This document shows positions 18,531-25,946 of a stretch of DNA of 64,000 bases, piece after piece. The notes under the pieces were generated by a model. That model did no database searches. It saw only the letters and a program-made list of their open reading frames with translations, and was not told where the DNA came from. Source of the stretch: Xenophilus aerolatus (lineage in GTDB: Bacteria; Pseudomonadota; Gammaproteobacteria; Burkholderiales; Burkholderiaceae_C); NCBI GenBank assembly GCA_030418545.1, contig QAIB01000010.1, forward strand, positions 124,001-188,000, written 5' to 3'. Numbering within the stretch: the stretch's first letter is position 1; each line of letters opens with the position of its first letter. A program made the position numbers and the translations under genes.

Positions 18531-20795
18531 TCAGTGGCCCGCCGCGCGCAGCCGCGCCGCGCCGGCTTTGACGCGGGCTGCGAAGGCGGCGAACTCGGGG
18601 GGTCGGGGGTCGGTGGGCACGCGGCCGGGCACGTCGGCCGGCACCGGTGCTGCGGCGGGTGCGAAGGCGCCCGGGTTCAGGCGTGCGAGGGCTTCGCGCT
18701 CGCGCTGCCAGCGCGCGTCGGCCTCGCGGATCTGCTGCGCGGCCACGGCGATGCCCGGATCGAAGGTGCCGGCGTTCGGAGCGGGGGCGCGGCGGTGCCG
18801 CAGCGGGCCTTCGTCATCGTCTCGGTCGGTGTCGTCATCCCATCCGAGGTGCCGTTTCGTGGTCTTGAAGGGCTCCGGCGGCAGGATGAGGGCGGAATCG
18901 TGGTCATTCGGCCAGGGGTTGTCGCCGTGCATGAGCTGGCGCAGCGGCTCACGGGTGAGCCGGGCCGTACAGTTATTGAAACGAGTCCAAGGGCGGCCCA
19001 GCGCTGCGCGCTGCGCCTTGTCCTGCTCGGCTTCGCCTGCGCAGGGCTTCCATGCCTGGCGGCGGCTGATGAGCCATTTCCCGCTGCGTGTCTCGACGCC
19101 GACGGTGACTTTCTTGGTGATGGTTTCGCCGAAGCCGTTTTTGCTGCACTCGGTGGCACGCACGGCGGTGCGCAGCGCCCACTCGCGGCGCTTCTTGCAC
19201 ATCCCGCCCTGCGCGCGCACGTAGCGCTCCCACGAGGCCTGGATACCACCGACCTTGTGCACCGCGAACCACGCGGCGACGGCGGGCCGCTCGCCGAACT
19301 GCAGCCGGATCTGCTCGAACTCTTCGGACGTCTTGTGCCGGAAGCGCTGGCGCAGCGTCTCGGTGCTGCCGTCGAGGGTGCGACGGATGGCGTCGATCTG
19401 GTCCTGCGTGACGCGGCGCATCTCGCGCCACACCGTCACGCTCGGCTGGCCGATCGCCTGGAACTGGCGGATGCCCCAGGTGCTGGCCCAGGCATCGACG
19501 CGTTGCCAGCCCTTGAACTCGCGCGTGTCCATGACGTGCTCGAAGCCGTCGACGGTGTCGGTGTGCTGGCCGACGCCTGCGTCGCCGCCGTCCTCGGCGC
19601 CGATGTTCTTGGCCACGTACTTGGCCACATAGCCCGCGGCGCCGCCGCGAGTCATGGCGATGAACTTGCAGCGGTTGCGCACGGCACCGGGTTCGTCGCC
19701 GGCGTCGCTCAGCCAGTACCCGCTGATGATCTGCTGTGCCAGCTTGGCCTGCTCGGCGGAGGTGAACCACAGCAGCGCATGCCAGTGCGGGCATCCGTCG
19801 TGGTGCGGCTCGGCCACGCGGAAGCCGTAGCCCTGCACGCCCTTGCGGGCCATCTTGGCGCGGGCCTTGGCCCACATGCCGCACAGCCACTTCTGCGCGT
19901 CGCGCGGCGAGTCGCCCTCGAACTTGTTGTTCTTCGTGGGCCTGGCCCAGCGCGACCGGCCGCCCGACAGCACCGCGTGGTAGCGGCTCGGGCAGGTCAG
20001 CGTCAGGAACACGCCGTGGTGGCCCTGCGCGTCGGCGTACTCCTCGCAACCTCGGATGCGCGTCATCAGCTCGCCGCGGCGGATGTCGCGGTTGCTGGGC
20101 GACACCGCGGCCAGCTCGGCCAGGCTGTAGACCTGGCCGGCTTCGTTGCGCATCTTCGTCTTCTTGAGCAGCGCGGCGTTGCGCTGGTTCTGGTCGACGC
20201 GGCGGCGGCAGGCTTCGTCGCTGGCGTAGCCGCCATTGCGGTGGTGCACCACGCCCAGCTTGATGGCCGCATGCTCCACGGTGCGCGCCACCTTGCGGCG
20301 CAGGGCCCGGCGCCACCATTGTTCGGTGACGGCGCGGGCGACCAGGCCATCCGACGTGAGGGCGTTGGGCACCTCGACGCCGATGCGCTCGCAGTAGTCG
20401 AGCACGGTGTCGAGGCGATCCTGCCGGCTCATCGGCATCGAGTGGCCGTTGAGCAGGTCGTCGACCGTGTCCGCGCAGCGCTTGGCGCGCGCGCAGACCT
20501 CGTGATCGTCCACCGCCCAGTGCAGGATGTCCTTGTGCGCGTGCTCGAAGTCGCGCATCGCGTCCACGCGGGCCAGATTCCAGCTCAGCCAGTCGCCGCC
20601 GACGGCCCGCACGGTGGGCTTGGGCGGCATGATGATGTCGAGGGCCGGCACCCACTGCGGCGGTACCGTGCCGCGCAGCCGTGCGTCCATCAGCCGAGCC
20701 ACCTGGGCGACGTGCTGTGCCATTGGCAGGTTGGAACGCTGCCGCATCCAGAAGACCGGATCGGGCTTGCTGTGCTGTGCGGTGACGAAACGCAT
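18531..20795 (-). CDS. A: P2 gpA-like replication endonuclease (HUH)
   Basis: A 754-residue protein, close to P2 gpA (761). It nicks the phage origin and covalently attaches to the 5' end to start rolling-circle replication. Motif 1 GVFLTLTCPSRYH lies near 261-273, the HUH metal motif HWH at 337-339, and the paired catalytic tyrosines at Tyr389 and Tyr393 (YVAKY). In P2 the origin lies within gene A; I did not identify the nick site here. ATG 20795 is the first reasonable start; its ribosome binding site is weak. Confidence 0.93.
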   Translation of the reverse strand: MRFVTAQHSKPDPVFWMRQRSNLPMAQHVAQVARLMDARLRGTVPPQWVPALDIIMPPKPTVRAVGGDWLSWNLARVDAMRDFEHAHKDILHWAVDDHEVCARAKRCADTVDDLLNGHSMPMSRQDRLDTVLDYCERIGVEVPNALTSDGLVARAVTEQWWRRALRRKVARTVEHAAIKLGVVHHRNGGYASDEACRRRVDQNQRNAALLKKTKMRNEAGQVYSLAELAAVSPSNRDIRRGELMTRIRGCEEYADAQGHHGVFLTLTCPSRYHAVLSGGRSRWARPTKNNKFEGDSPRDAQKWLCGMWAKARAKMARKGVQGYGFRVAEPHHDGCPHWHALLWFTSAEQAKLAQQIISGYWLSDAGDEPGAVRNRCKFIAMTRGGAAGYVAKYVAKNIGAEDGGDAGVGQHTDTVDGFEHVMDTREFKGWQRVDAWASTWGIRQFQAIGQPSVTVWREMRRVTQDQIDAIRRTLDGSTETLRQRFRHKTSEEFEQIRLQFGERPAVAAWFAVHKVGGIQASWERYVRAQGGMCKKRREWALRTAVRATECSKNGFGETITKKVTVGVETRSGKWLISRRQAWKPCAGEAEQDKAQRAALGRPWTRFNNCTARLTREPLRQLMHGDNPWPNDHDSALILPPEPFKTTKRHLGWDDDTDRDDDEGPLRHRRAPAPNAGTFDPGIAVAAQQIREADARWQREREALARLNPGAFAPAAAPVPADVPGRVPTDPRPPEFAAFAARVKAGAARLRAAGH

Positions 20796-20806
20796 GGTGG
20801 CGGCGC

Positions 20807-21163
20807 CTACAAGGTCAGCGCGTCGAGCGCGTCGAGGGCGCGCAGCCACGCCCGCAAGATGGCGCGCACGGCGACGCGGTCGCCGTCGGGGTATTCGCGC
20901 CACCGGCGCTGCAGCGCGCCGTCGGGGTCGTCGAGCCCTGCCTGCGTGAGCAGGTAGAAGCGCAACATGAGCGGCAGGCCACTCCACTCGACTTCTTCGT
21001 GAAGCTCGCCGCGCGGCCTGCCGGCAGCGCTCGAGAACTCGTCGCGCAACTCGGCGAGGCGAACCTTGTGGCCGGCGTAGAACGGATTGGGCTGTCCATC
21101 GGGGATGCGCGGGGGCGGTCGAGGTGGGCCGTGGTGCTCTTCGTGCTCGGGCTCAGCCTTCAT
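20807..21163 (-). CDS. Phage protein upstream of gpA, unknown function
   Basis: A 118-residue, acidic protein with a histidine- and proline-rich N-terminus and a helical C-terminal half (GDRVAVRAILRAWLRALDALDAL). It overlaps the upstream gene by 11 bases and precedes gpA by 11 bases, a position held by small early genes in P2-like phages. Function unknown. Confidence 0.65.
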   Translation of the reverse strand: MKAEPEHEEHHGPPRPPPRIPDGQPNPFYAGHKVRLAELRDEFSSAAGRPRGELHEEVEWSGLPLMLRFYLLTQAGLDDPDGALQRRWREYPDGDRVAVRAILRAWLRALDALDALTL

Positions 21164-21785
21164 GCGGCTGCGAGGCGCGCGCGGCTGGGGCGGTCGTGGC
21201 CGTGCCCCTGCTCAGCGGCGTGCCGGTGTCCGTGGCCGGGTGGCGGCCGGCAGTGGCGGCGGTGATGTGGCCGGCCTCGATCGCGTCGAGCACCCACTGG
21301 CGCATGCAGGTCGTTTCGACGGCGCGGTGGCCGTGCATGAAGACGATGCGGTCGCGCACGATCTGCGAGCCGTCGGCGTCGACGTGGACCACCCGCCAGC
21401 CGGCCGCGAGCAACGCCGCCGCCACGGCGTTTTGGGTCTTCGGGGTCCGCCAGTCGGAAAAGGTGTCCGATGGCGCGAGCTGCACGGCGTGGACGCTGCG
21501 GCCTTCCGCGCTGTAGCGATGGCTCGCGTAGCTCTGGCGCACGTACTGGATGTCGATGTACGCGCCTTCGGCCTGAGCCGCCTGCACGATGGGGTCGAGT
21601 GCGGCGAGCTTGTCAGCGACGCGCCGGATGTCGGCCAGCCGGGCCGCGTGGCGTTGGTGCTCTTCAAGCAGCACCCGGTCGAGCAGCGGCAGGCGCTGGG
21701 CCTGTTCGCGCGTGATCTGCGGCACCTTGGGCACGTCGATTCGGCGCGGGAGCTTCTCGGTGTAGCGGCGGGCGGTGTGGGACAT
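21153..21785 (-). CDS. Phage early protein, unknown function
   Basis: A 210-residue protein. ATG 21785 (MSHTARRYTEKLPRR) has GGAAA about nine bases upstream and is preferred over an upstream TTG. The middle (about 75-150) has alternating strands such as YIDIQYVRQSYASHRYS and GWRVVHVDADGSQIVRDRIVFMHG, suggesting a small alpha/beta fold. No recognised family. A 102-base gap separates it from the Ogr gene. Confidence 0.65.
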   Translation of the reverse strand: MSHTARRYTEKLPRRIDVPKVPQITREQAQRLPLLDRVLLEEHQRHAARLADIRRVADKLAALDPIVQAAQAEGAYIDIQYVRQSYASHRYSAEGRSVHAVQLAPSDTFSDWRTPKTQNAVAAALLAAGWRVVHVDADGSQIVRDRIVFMHGHRAVETTCMRQWVLDAIEAGHITAATAGRHPATDTGTPLSRGTATTAPAARASQPHEG

Positions 21786-21887
21786 GACGGCGGTTTCCAA
21801 AGGCGTAGGCGTGAGTCGGGCCGCACGCCCTGAAAAGGGCGCGTGGCAGTGGGTTGGGCAGGGGGGCGCCGGAGGGCGCGGTGGGCG

Positions 21888-22304
21888 TCAGCCCGGCGGG
21901 GCGGCGGGCGTGGCGCTGGTGTGTCGGCTGCTGCTCGCGCCCCAGTCGTTGGTGGGCACGTGCAGGCTGGCCAGGTGGGCGGCTTCTTCGTCCGCTAGGT
22001 TGTTGTCGTCGCTCAGCTGAAGCGCGAGCTGGCCGCGACGGATGTGGCGCGACAGCGGCAGCGAAACGTCTGCCGCGGGGATGCTCGACAGCACCAGCAC
22101 GCGCGCGAATTCCAGCGTCGCGACGCCCACGAAGCCGCACTTCCAATTGCGGCAGCGGTAGGTGATTTCGCGCATGGTCTTGCTCAGGGCGCGGCTGTCG
22201 CAGGCCACACACCGGGTGCCGCAGTGCGGGCACTCGATGGTGATGCGCATGTAGCGGTTGTTCGCGTCGGCCTGCTCGGCCAGCGCTTCGGGGGCGGCGT
22301 TCAT
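21888..22304 (-). CDS. Ogr/Delta-type zinc-finger late-gene activator
   Basis: A 138-residue protein whose residues about 22-72 match the Ogr/Delta family: IECPHCGTRC, then TYRCRNWKCGFVGVATLEFARVLV, that is CxxC and CxxxxC pairs spaced as in P2 Ogr. Ogr binds upstream of P2 late promoters and contacts the RNA polymerase alpha subunit. About 60 extra residues follow the finger. In P2 ogr lies after gene D; here it is in the early chain, coupled by ATGA to the preceding small gene. Confidence 0.82.
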   Translation of the reverse strand: MNAAPEALAEQADANNRYMRITIECPHCGTRCVACDSRALSKTMREITYRCRNWKCGFVGVATLEFARVLVLSSIPAADVSLPLSRHIRRGQLALQLSDDNNLADEEAAHLASLHVPTNDWGASSSRHTSATPAAPPG

Positions 22305-22495
22305 TGCTGCTTGCCTCCCGAGGTGGCGAGGCGCGGGCCGCGGCGGCGGCCGGTGACCATGTCCATGTCCTTGCGCAGTCGAACTTTCGTCAGCCATGTG
22401 ACCGCCTGGGCGATGCTGGTCAGGCCCTGCGCGCGACGCACCCGGTCGAGCATGGCGTGCTCGGCGTCGGTGAGGGTGATGTGGTGATCCGGCAT
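22301..22495 (-). CDS. Small ribbon-helix-helix-like protein
   Basis: A 64-residue protein: a short strand HITLTDAEHAM followed by two helices and a basic tail (RRRGPRL), which resembles a small DNA-binding ribbon-helix-helix protein. Its stop overlaps the Ogr start. Role inferred only from shape and context among early regulators. Confidence 0.55.
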   Translation of the reverse strand: MPDHHITLTDAEHAMLDRVRRAQGLTSIAQAVTWLTKVRLRKDMDMVTGRRRGPRLATSGGKQQ

Positions 22496-22557
22496 CTTTT
22501 CGGCAGACGTTCGGCGGGGTGTTGACTGGCTCCGGGCCGCTTGTTTGGCGGCTCGCT

Positions 22558-22767
22558 TTACGCCGCTGCGCGGGGCAGACTGCCGTCCTGCAGCGACTCG
22601 CGGCTCACGCCCAGCAGCTCTTCGGCTTGGCGCAGCGCCAGGTCGCGGATGAGCGTGGTGGGCTGCTCACCCAGGTACTCGGCCATGGCCTTGAGCAGCT
22701 TCTCTTCGTATCCGTCGAACCGCACGGTGAGACGCTTGTTGCGGATGCGCTTGGGATCGGGGTACAT
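22558..22767 (-). CDS. Arc/CopG-like ribbon-helix-helix protein
   Basis: A 69-residue protein with the pattern RLTVRFDGYEEKLLKAMAEY followed by GEQPTTLIRDLALRQAEELL, a strand-helix-helix arrangement typical of RHH DNA-binding proteins. It lies 38 bases after the HTH regulator on the same strand and could be a Cox-like or early regulator. Assignment by pattern only. Confidence 0.6.
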   Translation of the reverse strand: MYPDPKRIRNKRLTVRFDGYEEKLLKAMAEYLGEQPTTLIRDLALRQAEELLGVSRESLQDGSLPRAAA

Positions 22768-22805
22768 CGTCGAAAGTCCTTCGGGCAAAGGAGGGTGGGA
22801 TGAGT

Positions 22806-23186
22806 TCAGGCGGTTGCGGCAGCGGCCAGGAAGACAGTGCGCGCGGCTTCCTGGGGATTGGTCGCCGGGCCAAAGACGCGTTGCAAGTGGCCCTTCAAGA
22901 CGTAGACCGCTTCTGCGTCCGGCCCGGCCGAAGCGGCCTGGCAAGAACAGTTGCTGGTGGGTGTCTGGCGGGCGCCGGTGAGCAGGTACAGCACGTCGAC
23001 GCCGTGGGTTGCTATCGCCTGCAGGTACTTGGCGTCAGGCGAGCGCGTGCCCTTCTCGTAGCTCAGTTGGGCGTAGTTCGTGAGTGCCGCGAGTCCAGCG
23101 AACTCGGTTTGGTTCATCCGCAGACGCTTTCTCTCCTCGCGGAGTCGAGCGCCGAAATGCGCCTCTGGGGAGTTGGTCTGTACCAT
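22806..23186 (-). CDS. HTH (XRE-type) regulator, first gene of the early chain
   Basis: A 126-residue protein with an XRE helix-turn-helix at about residues 11-72 (FGARLREERKRLRMNQTEF and SYEKGTRSPDAKYLQAIATHG). The C-terminal half has a cysteine pair (NCSC) and a helical end. It faces a paralogous regulator (23260-23706) whose HTH region matches it at most positions. As first gene of the lytic chain it may act like Cro/Cox; the other is the likelier lysogeny repressor. ATG 23186 is chosen because the longer frame would run into the operator. Confidence 0.8.
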   Translation of the reverse strand: MVQTNSPEAHFGARLREERKRLRMNQTEFAGLAALTNYAQLSYEKGTRSPDAKYLQAIATHGVDVLYLLTGARQTPTSNCSCQAASAGPDAEAVYVLKGHLQRVFGPATNPQEAARTVFLAAAATA

Positions 23187-23221
23187 CGCCGTGCTATTTA
23201 CTGTGTGTGCGGCGCAATTTA

Positions 23222-23237
23222 TCACTCAATTGAGTGA
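23222..23237. promoter_or_regulatory. Palindromic operator between divergent regulators
   Basis: TCACTCAATTGAGTGA is a perfect 16-bp palindrome in the 73-bp gap between the two HTH genes. The half-site TGAGTGA recurs at 23261-23267, across the start codon of the plus-strand regulator. This is the layout of a phage immunity operator. A candidate plus-strand promoter (TTTACT, 17 bp, TATCAC) would have its -10 overlapping the palindrome; this promoter call is weak. Confidence 0.7.
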
Positions 23238-23259
23238 ATGCGCAAGAAGTTTTATCCGA

Positions 23260-23706
23260 ATGAGTGATTTTGCGGCGCGGCTTCGTGAAGAACGCAAGCG
23301 GCTCGGCTTGTCGCAAGGCGAGCTCGCGGCCGCCGGCGGCGTGCAGCTGAATGCGCAGTCGAACTACGAAACTGGCAAGCGATCTCCCGACGCTGAGTAC
23401 CTTGAGGCGATCGCGATGCACGGCGTCGATGTGGCTTACGTGCTCACCGGGCACCGCATGCTGATGCCGCCTGGATCTGTCGTCGTCGAGCATGCTGCTC
23501 CGGTTGCGACAGACCACTACCGGCCGAAGCCGAGGGCAGCGGCGCACGTTGCCGACAAGGCGCGGAGCGTCGGAAAGGGAACTGTGCAACGCGAGGTCAC
23601 GCCCGAAGAGGCGGCCTTGCTCGACAACTACAAGGCGGCCGACGAACAGGGGCGCGCCGCAGCGCGAAGCGTTCTTGATGCGCTCGCGAAACAGAAAGCC
23701 GCGTAG
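23260..23706 (+). CDS. HTH (XRE-type) repressor, probable lysogeny regulator
   Basis: A 148-residue protein with an XRE domain at about residues 4-67 (FAARLREERKRLGLSQGEL; SNYETGKRSPDAEYLEAIAMHG). A proline-rich linker follows, then a C-terminal helix (EEAALLDNYKAADEQGRAA) that may dimerise. No LexA-like protease Ser/Lys set is visible. It starts a plus-strand series of genes that would be expressed in the lysogen. The ATG overlaps the TGAGTGA operator half-site, suggesting autoregulation. Confidence 0.82.
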   Translation: MSDFAARLREERKRLGLSQGELAAAGGVQLNAQSNYETGKRSPDAEYLEAIAMHGVDVAYVLTGHRMLMPPGSVVVEHAAPVATDHYRPKPRAAAHVADKARSVGKGTVQREVTPEEAALLDNYKAADEQGRAAARSVLDALAKQKAA

Positions 23707-23842
23707 CTTCGGGATCTGGTGGCCGTGGCTCAGTACGGCATGGACTGCGCTGAAAGCTTGGCGCGCGAGTCAACGGGATGAGGGGCCGCAGCTGCTGGCC
23801 AAAGTCGCCAAAGTGGCGGCGAGTGTGATGGGGAGACTCTAG
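23678..23842 (+). CDS. Small basic protein, tentative
   Basis: A 54-residue frame (MRSRNRKPRSFGIWWPWLST...) that overlaps the repressor end by 29 bases and ends ten bases before the next gene. The composition is basic and amphipathic with several tryptophans, like a small membrane-associated protein. The ribosome binding site is weak, so this call is uncertain. Confidence 0.35.
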   Translation: MRSRNRKPRSFGIWWPWLSTAWTALKAWRASQRDEGPQLLAKVAKVAASVMGRL

Positions 23843-23851
23843 GAGGGGTCG

Positions 23852-24049
23852 ATGTTTGGGACTGTGATCGGTTGGGCGCTGGTGGTGGCCAGCGGGCTCC
23901 TGTTCGTGACCGCAATGGCGGCCTTCGTTCATCCGCCGTGGTTTCGCGATCCGAAGACGGGGAAAGTTCCCCCTCGTTGGAAACTCCTGCTCACCGCATG
24001 GATTGCGCCCGTATTCCCGGCTGCGCTTGGTCTGGCATTGCTGCTCTGA
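23852..24049 (+). CDS. Small two-helix membrane protein
   Basis: A 65-residue protein preceded by a strong AGGAGG ribosome binding site. Two hydrophobic segments, about residues 4-26 (VIGWALVVASGLLFVTAMAA) and 45-65 (LLTAWIAPVFPAALGLALLL), flank a loop with DPKTGKVPPRWK. It lies in the cargo operon downstream of the repressor. Possible superinfection-exclusion or membrane role; not demonstrable. Confidence 0.68.
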   Translation: MFGTVIGWALVVASGLLFVTAMAAFVHPPWFRDPKTGKVPPRWKLLLTAWIAPVFPAALGLALLL

Positions 24050-24057
24050 GTGCGTAC

Positions 24058-24528
24058 ATGCTCGGTGCTGTGTTTGTGGCCGTGTGCCTCACGGTAGGCG
24101 TGTCGGATGGCGACACGATCAAGGCCCGCTGCGGCGACCCAGGCGCGTATGAAGAGGTGAAGGTGCGCATCGGTGGCATCGATGCGCCCGAGAAGCGACA
24201 GCCGTTCGGTCAGCGCGCCAAGGAGGCGATGTCGGACCTGGTCTACATGAAGTCGGTCAAGCTGGAATGCTCCAAGCTCGATCGGTATGGGCGGCATGTC
24301 TGCACTGTGAGCACGGCCGCCGATGGCGATGTTGGCCTTGCGATGGTGCGGGTGGGGTTGGCGTGGTGGTACAGGGACTATGCGCGCGAGCAGACGGCGG
24401 CTGCGCGGGGGCTGTACGAGCGCGCTGAGGCCCAGGCCAGCGGCGCGAAGCGCGGGCTGTGGGCGGAGGCTGATGCGCAGGCGCCGTGGGAGTGGCGACG
24501 CGCCAGCAGGGCAACAACATCGGAGTGA
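24058..24528 (+). CDS. Secreted thermonuclease-like (SNase) protein
   Basis: A 156-residue protein of the staphylococcal-nuclease fold. A short hydrophobic N-terminus (MLGAVFVAVCLTVGV) suggests export. Core motifs: SDGDTIKARC, VRIGGIDAPEKRQPFG (catalytic Arg and Glu), DRYGRHVCTV (second catalytic Arg), and VRVGLAWWYRDYA. Such enzymes cut DNA and RNA with calcium. As prophage cargo it may degrade nucleic acid in the periplasm or outside. It lies nine bases after the membrane-protein gene and 15 before the next. Confidence 0.82.
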   Translation: MLGAVFVAVCLTVGVSDGDTIKARCGDPGAYEEVKVRIGGIDAPEKRQPFGQRAKEAMSDLVYMKSVKLECSKLDRYGRHVCTVSTAADGDVGLAMVRVGLAWWYRDYAREQTAAARGLYERAEAQASGAKRGLWAEADAQAPWEWRRASRATTSE

Positions 24529-24543
24529 AGGAGAAGAGTTGAG

Positions 24544-25407
24544 ATGAGCAAAGAGGTTTCGGTCAATCTGTTTGACGTTGAGTGGAGCGAGGACCGCTTC
24601 CAGCAGCTCAGCGTCACGTTAGACGAGTACGCGGCGCTCCCCCTGAACGAGCGGTGGCGCGACGACATCCGGCTAGAGCGGGTTGAGCTCCATCAGTCCC
24701 AGGGCCAGAACGTCTACCTGCTCGATTTCAGCAAGCGGCGGGACGTGGGCCCCGGCAGGCTCGGCCACGTCGCGCCGATCGCCGCGATTCGCCTTGCCCA
24801 AGACGAAGACTTCGGAGAAGAGACGGCGGCGATGTATGTGCCTGCGCGCCGTTGGCTGCTTGTGTTGCACAACCAGTCTGGCGTTGGGCCCAGTCGAATG
24901 ATGTCCTACTTCAACGCCCTAGACCCTGGCGTCGCCAATCGGCACTTCGACTATGCAGCCCGCCCACGACTGGACCCCGGCGCGCAGCAACGCTTTGGCG
25001 GGATGCGAGCGATTTCTACAGTTTCGGTGACGGCTACGCTAGATGCACTGGCAGCTGCTCAGGCAGGTACGGGAACATCGCTGGCTGAGGCGACCCGCTC
25101 TGTTGGCGCGAAGCGTGTCAAGGTCGAGCTTCTGGCCAATGAAGCCTACGGGCGCGGCGACAGACTGGCCAACGGTCCTACGCGGAATTTCATTCGAGGC
25201 CTCTTGCGACAAGACCCCGCGGAGGTCACACATCTAGAAGTGAAAGGCGAAGTCGATGGGCGAGACCAGCTGATCGACCTGATTGAGCATAAGGTCAGAA
25301 GGAAGTACTCTGCAAACGAGTTGGTTGTGGTTCATCATCGATACACCTTGGAGTCAAGATGGAATCTACTGCTCCGCACGCATCGTCACTGGCTCGCCAA
25401 TCTTTAG
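24544..25407 (+). CDS. Prophage cargo protein, soluble, candidate defence component
   Basis: A 287-residue soluble protein with no signal peptide or membrane helix. The middle (about 70-125) has a pattern IAAIRLAQDEDFGEETAAMY followed by LLVLHNQSGVGPSRMMSYF that I recall from the DUF6731 group; the C-terminal part alternates strands and helices. It overlaps the next gene, which encodes a four-helix membrane protein, by 49 bases. The local base composition is visibly less GC-rich than the flanking late genes. Its position between repressor and tail genes matches the old/tin cargo site of P2. Function unknown. Confidence 0.7.
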   Translation: MSKEVSVNLFDVEWSEDRFQQLSVTLDEYAALPLNERWRDDIRLERVELHQSQGQNVYLLDFSKRRDVGPGRLGHVAPIAAIRLAQDEDFGEETAAMYVPARRWLLVLHNQSGVGPSRMMSYFNALDPGVANRHFDYAARPRLDPGAQQRFGGMRAISTVSVTATLDALAAAQAGTGTSLAEATRSVGAKRVKVELLANEAYGRGDRLANGPTRNFIRGLLRQDPAEVTHLEVKGEVDGRDQLIDLIEHKVRRKYSANELVVVHHRYTLESRWNLLLRTHRHWLANL

Positions 25408-25874
25408 CTCTTATGCCCACGCGCCTGCAGATCGAACGATGGGCGCCCACCTTCGTGGGCGCTGCGGTCGCTGTCGGCTGGTGGTTTGCCGATGGGAACA
25501 TCGGGCAGCACTATGCCAAGGAGCTGATGGCAGCGCTTCTCTCCGCAGCTGCGATTTCTGCTGGGTTCCTCACGACCGCACTTTCGATTCTGCTGCCACT
25601 TGCGGCTGCGCCTCTAGGTAAGCGGCTCAAACGAAGCGGGTATTTGCCGCACCTGTTCAGCTATCTGCGTTGGGCGTTGTACAGCTGCTTGGCACTCTCC
25701 GGAGCGTGCGTGGTTGCATTCTTTTTTGTGCCGGAGTCCGGGGCGCTCCCGAGGATGGTGTCCACGACCATCATTTTCCTTTCTGCGTTCGCCGCAGCGG
25801 CGCTGGTTCGCATCGCGGAGGTGCTCATCAACCTTTTCGAGCTGGCGAGTGTCCCGGAAGACTTGGACGGCTAG
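25359..25874 (+). CDS. Four-helix membrane protein, partner of the upstream cargo gene
   Basis: A 171-residue protein with about four transmembrane helices (roughly 29-45, 56-80, 98-120, 133-155) and a short acidic C-terminus (SVPEDLDG). Start 25359 is supported by GGAG five bases upstream, even though it overlaps the previous gene; an ATG at 25413 after the stop lacks a ribosome binding site. The overlap implies coupled translation. A soluble protein plus small membrane protein is a common abortive-infection layout, but this is inference. Confidence 0.7.
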   Translation: MESTAPHASSLARQSLALMPTRLQIERWAPTFVGAAVAVGWWFADGNIGQHYAKELMAALLSAAAISAGFLTTALSILLPLAAAPLGKRLKRSGYLPHLFSYLRWALYSCLALSGACVVAFFFVPESGALPRMVSTTIIFLSAFAAAALVRIAEVLINLFELASVPEDLDG

Positions 25875-25904
25875 ATCGCGTCGGACGATCCTTTTCCTGA
25901 GTCC

Positions 25905-25929
25905 AAAGCCCGCATCGCCGGGCTTTTTT
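25905..25929 (+). terminator. Intrinsic terminator of the cargo operon
   Basis: AAAGCCCG (25905-25912), loop CATCGC, CGGGCTTT (25919-25926) with a TTTTTT run at 25924-25929. It ends the plus-strand operon and separates it from the convergent late operon, whose last gene D stops at 25947. Confidence 0.85.
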
Positions 25930-25946
25930 CATGCGCGATTGGCAAG

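Noticed and set aside
18423-20957. An 844-codon plus-strand frame opposite gpA.
   Set aside because: gpA has HUH and tyrosine motifs in the opposite frame; the plus frame has shadow composition.
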